DNA of 64,000 bases from Stenotrophomonas sp. ATCM1_4 (GTDB taxonomy: Bacteria; Pseudomonadota; Gammaproteobacteria; Xanthomonadales; Xanthomonadaceae): the NCBI RefSeq assembly GCF_004348115.1, contig NZ_QPFB01000001.1:3116028-3180027 (forward strand), in the 5' to 3' direction. The notes below the pieces were generated by a model, which did not search any database, had not been told where the DNA came from, and was given only the letters and a program-made list of their open reading frames with translations. Shown here piece by piece: positions 63,737-64,000 of the stretch; the first letter of the stretch is position 1; each line of letters starts with the position of its first letter. The position numbers were made by a program, and so were the translations under genes.

Positions 63737-63842
63737 GGCGGGGGGGCGCGGCCCGCCCGCCGAAAGCCCCCCGCTCCCCCCGGCCCGCGCCCCCCGCCGC
63801 CGCCCCCCCCGCCCGCGCCCCCCCCCCCCCCCCCCCCCCCCC
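63737..63842. repeat. G/C-only low-complexity tract with 25 consecutive C
   Basis: Nearly every base is G or C, ending in a homopolymer of 25 C at 63818-63842. It separates rpsP and rimM, which are usually close together. Such a run is unlikely in a native operon; a sequencing or assembly fault is the simplest reading. Confidence 0.85.
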
Positions 63843-63849
63843 GCCAGGA

Positions 63850-64000
63850 TCAGGCCGCGACGGCCTGGGCCTTGGTCGCTTCCTTGTACAGGTTGCGAAC
63901 CTTGTCGGTCAGCTGGGCGCCGTTGGCTACCCACTTGTCGACGGCGGCGATGTCCAGGACAACGCGCTGCTCGGCGCCCTGGGCGACCGGGTTGTAGTAG
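63850..64000 (-). CDS. rpsP: Ribosomal protein S16, N-terminal part outside window
   Basis: The last 49-50 codons are visible: [20 protein letters not shown], then [20 protein letters not shown], ending AQAVAA. This matches the S16 C-terminal half. It is the first gene of the rpsP-rimM-trmD-rplS operon; the start lies beyond the window edge. Confidence 0.95.
   Translation of the reverse strand, partial: YYNPVAQGAEQRVVLDIAAVDKWVANGAQLTDKVRNLYKEATKAQAVAA

Noticed and set aside
63722..63934. N-terminal extension of RimM through poly-Gly/Arg sequence
   Set aside because: It comes entirely from the G/C-only tract; the RimM domain starts just after the ATG at 63721.
1..64000. tRNA, rRNA, CRISPR array, IS element, prophage or replication origin
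   Set aside because: No cloverleaf genes, regularly spaced repeats, transposase, phage genes or DnaA-box clusters were noticed; the short repeats seen are REP-like and intergenic.

Overview
The window looks like chromosome of a high-GC gammaproteobacterium of the Xanthomonadaceae, most likely Stenotrophomonas. Pointers are the gene order rpoE-rseA-mucD / lepA-lepB-DUF4845-rnc-era-recO, the rpsP-rimM-trmD-rplS cluster, a large TonB-dependent receptor with a TonB box of xanthomonad type, and REP elements with a GTAG terminus like the S. maltophilia SMAG family. The assignment rests on recognised gene order, protein families and repeats; no database search was possible. No tRNA, rRNA, CRISPR array, prophage or insertion sequence was seen.

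Layout. 1-2.1 kb: the 3' part of a thiolase and two small Ala-rich lipoproteins, each with its own hairpin terminator. 2.2-5.1 kb (minus): an AidB-type acyl-CoA dehydrogenase and a flavin monooxygenase. 5.2-8.7 kb (minus): a cold-shock protein, then nagZ-hpt-MTI phosphorylase (muropeptide and purine recycling) and a FrnE-like oxidoreductase. 9-10.8 kb (minus): a CYTH-domain protein and rlmD. 10.9-11.6 kb (plus): a receiver-HPt protein. 11.7-20.4 kb (minus): recO, era, rnc, a DUF4845 protein, lepB, lepA, mucD, rseA and rpoE; rpoE is preceded by a near-perfect sigma-E promoter, which implies autoregulation. 20.6-25.5 kb: a FadB/FadJ-type beta-oxidation enzyme, a zinc-type CDF exporter and two periplasmic redox proteins. 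25.7-30 kb (plus): a globin-coupled diguanylate cyclase, a metallophosphatase and a DcaP-like porin. 30.2-36.4 kb (plus): an acid-resistance or polyamine-type module made of an AdiC-like antiporter, an AdiA-like decarboxylase, an atypical CDF protein and a second AdiC-like antiporter. 36.5-45.4 kb: mutS, a GST, a WYL regulator, a catalase with an OxyR-type site, a DUF937 protein, hslR and a MATE pump.

45.5-61.0 kb is the most distinctive region: an apparently complete, PTS-independent N-acetylgalactosamine (GalNAc) utilisation locus. Two divergent transcription units leave a shared control region. The minus unit encodes a GH31 glycosidase with two carbohydrate-binding-like domains, a TonB-dependent receptor and a Tat-exported GH109-type enzyme. 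The plus unit encodes an AgaS isomerase/deaminase, a ROK kinase, a KbaZ/AgaZ protein, a DeoR-family (AgaR-like) regulator, a NagA/AgaA deacetylase and a sugar-porter MFS protein. The inferred route is receptor uptake of GalNAc glycans across the outer membrane, periplasmic release of terminal alpha-GalNAc, MFS import, phosphorylation, deacetylation and deamination to tagatose-6-phosphate. No gene for the final tagatose-bisphosphate aldolase is seen. Repeated CTTTCG/CGAAAG motifs lie inside both divergent promoters.

61.1-64 kb holds an unrecognised small protein, paired intergenic repeats and rplS-trmD-rimM-rpsP (rpsP cut by the window edge). Between rimM and rpsP lies an abnormal G/C-only tract with 25 consecutive C, which may be an assembly error.
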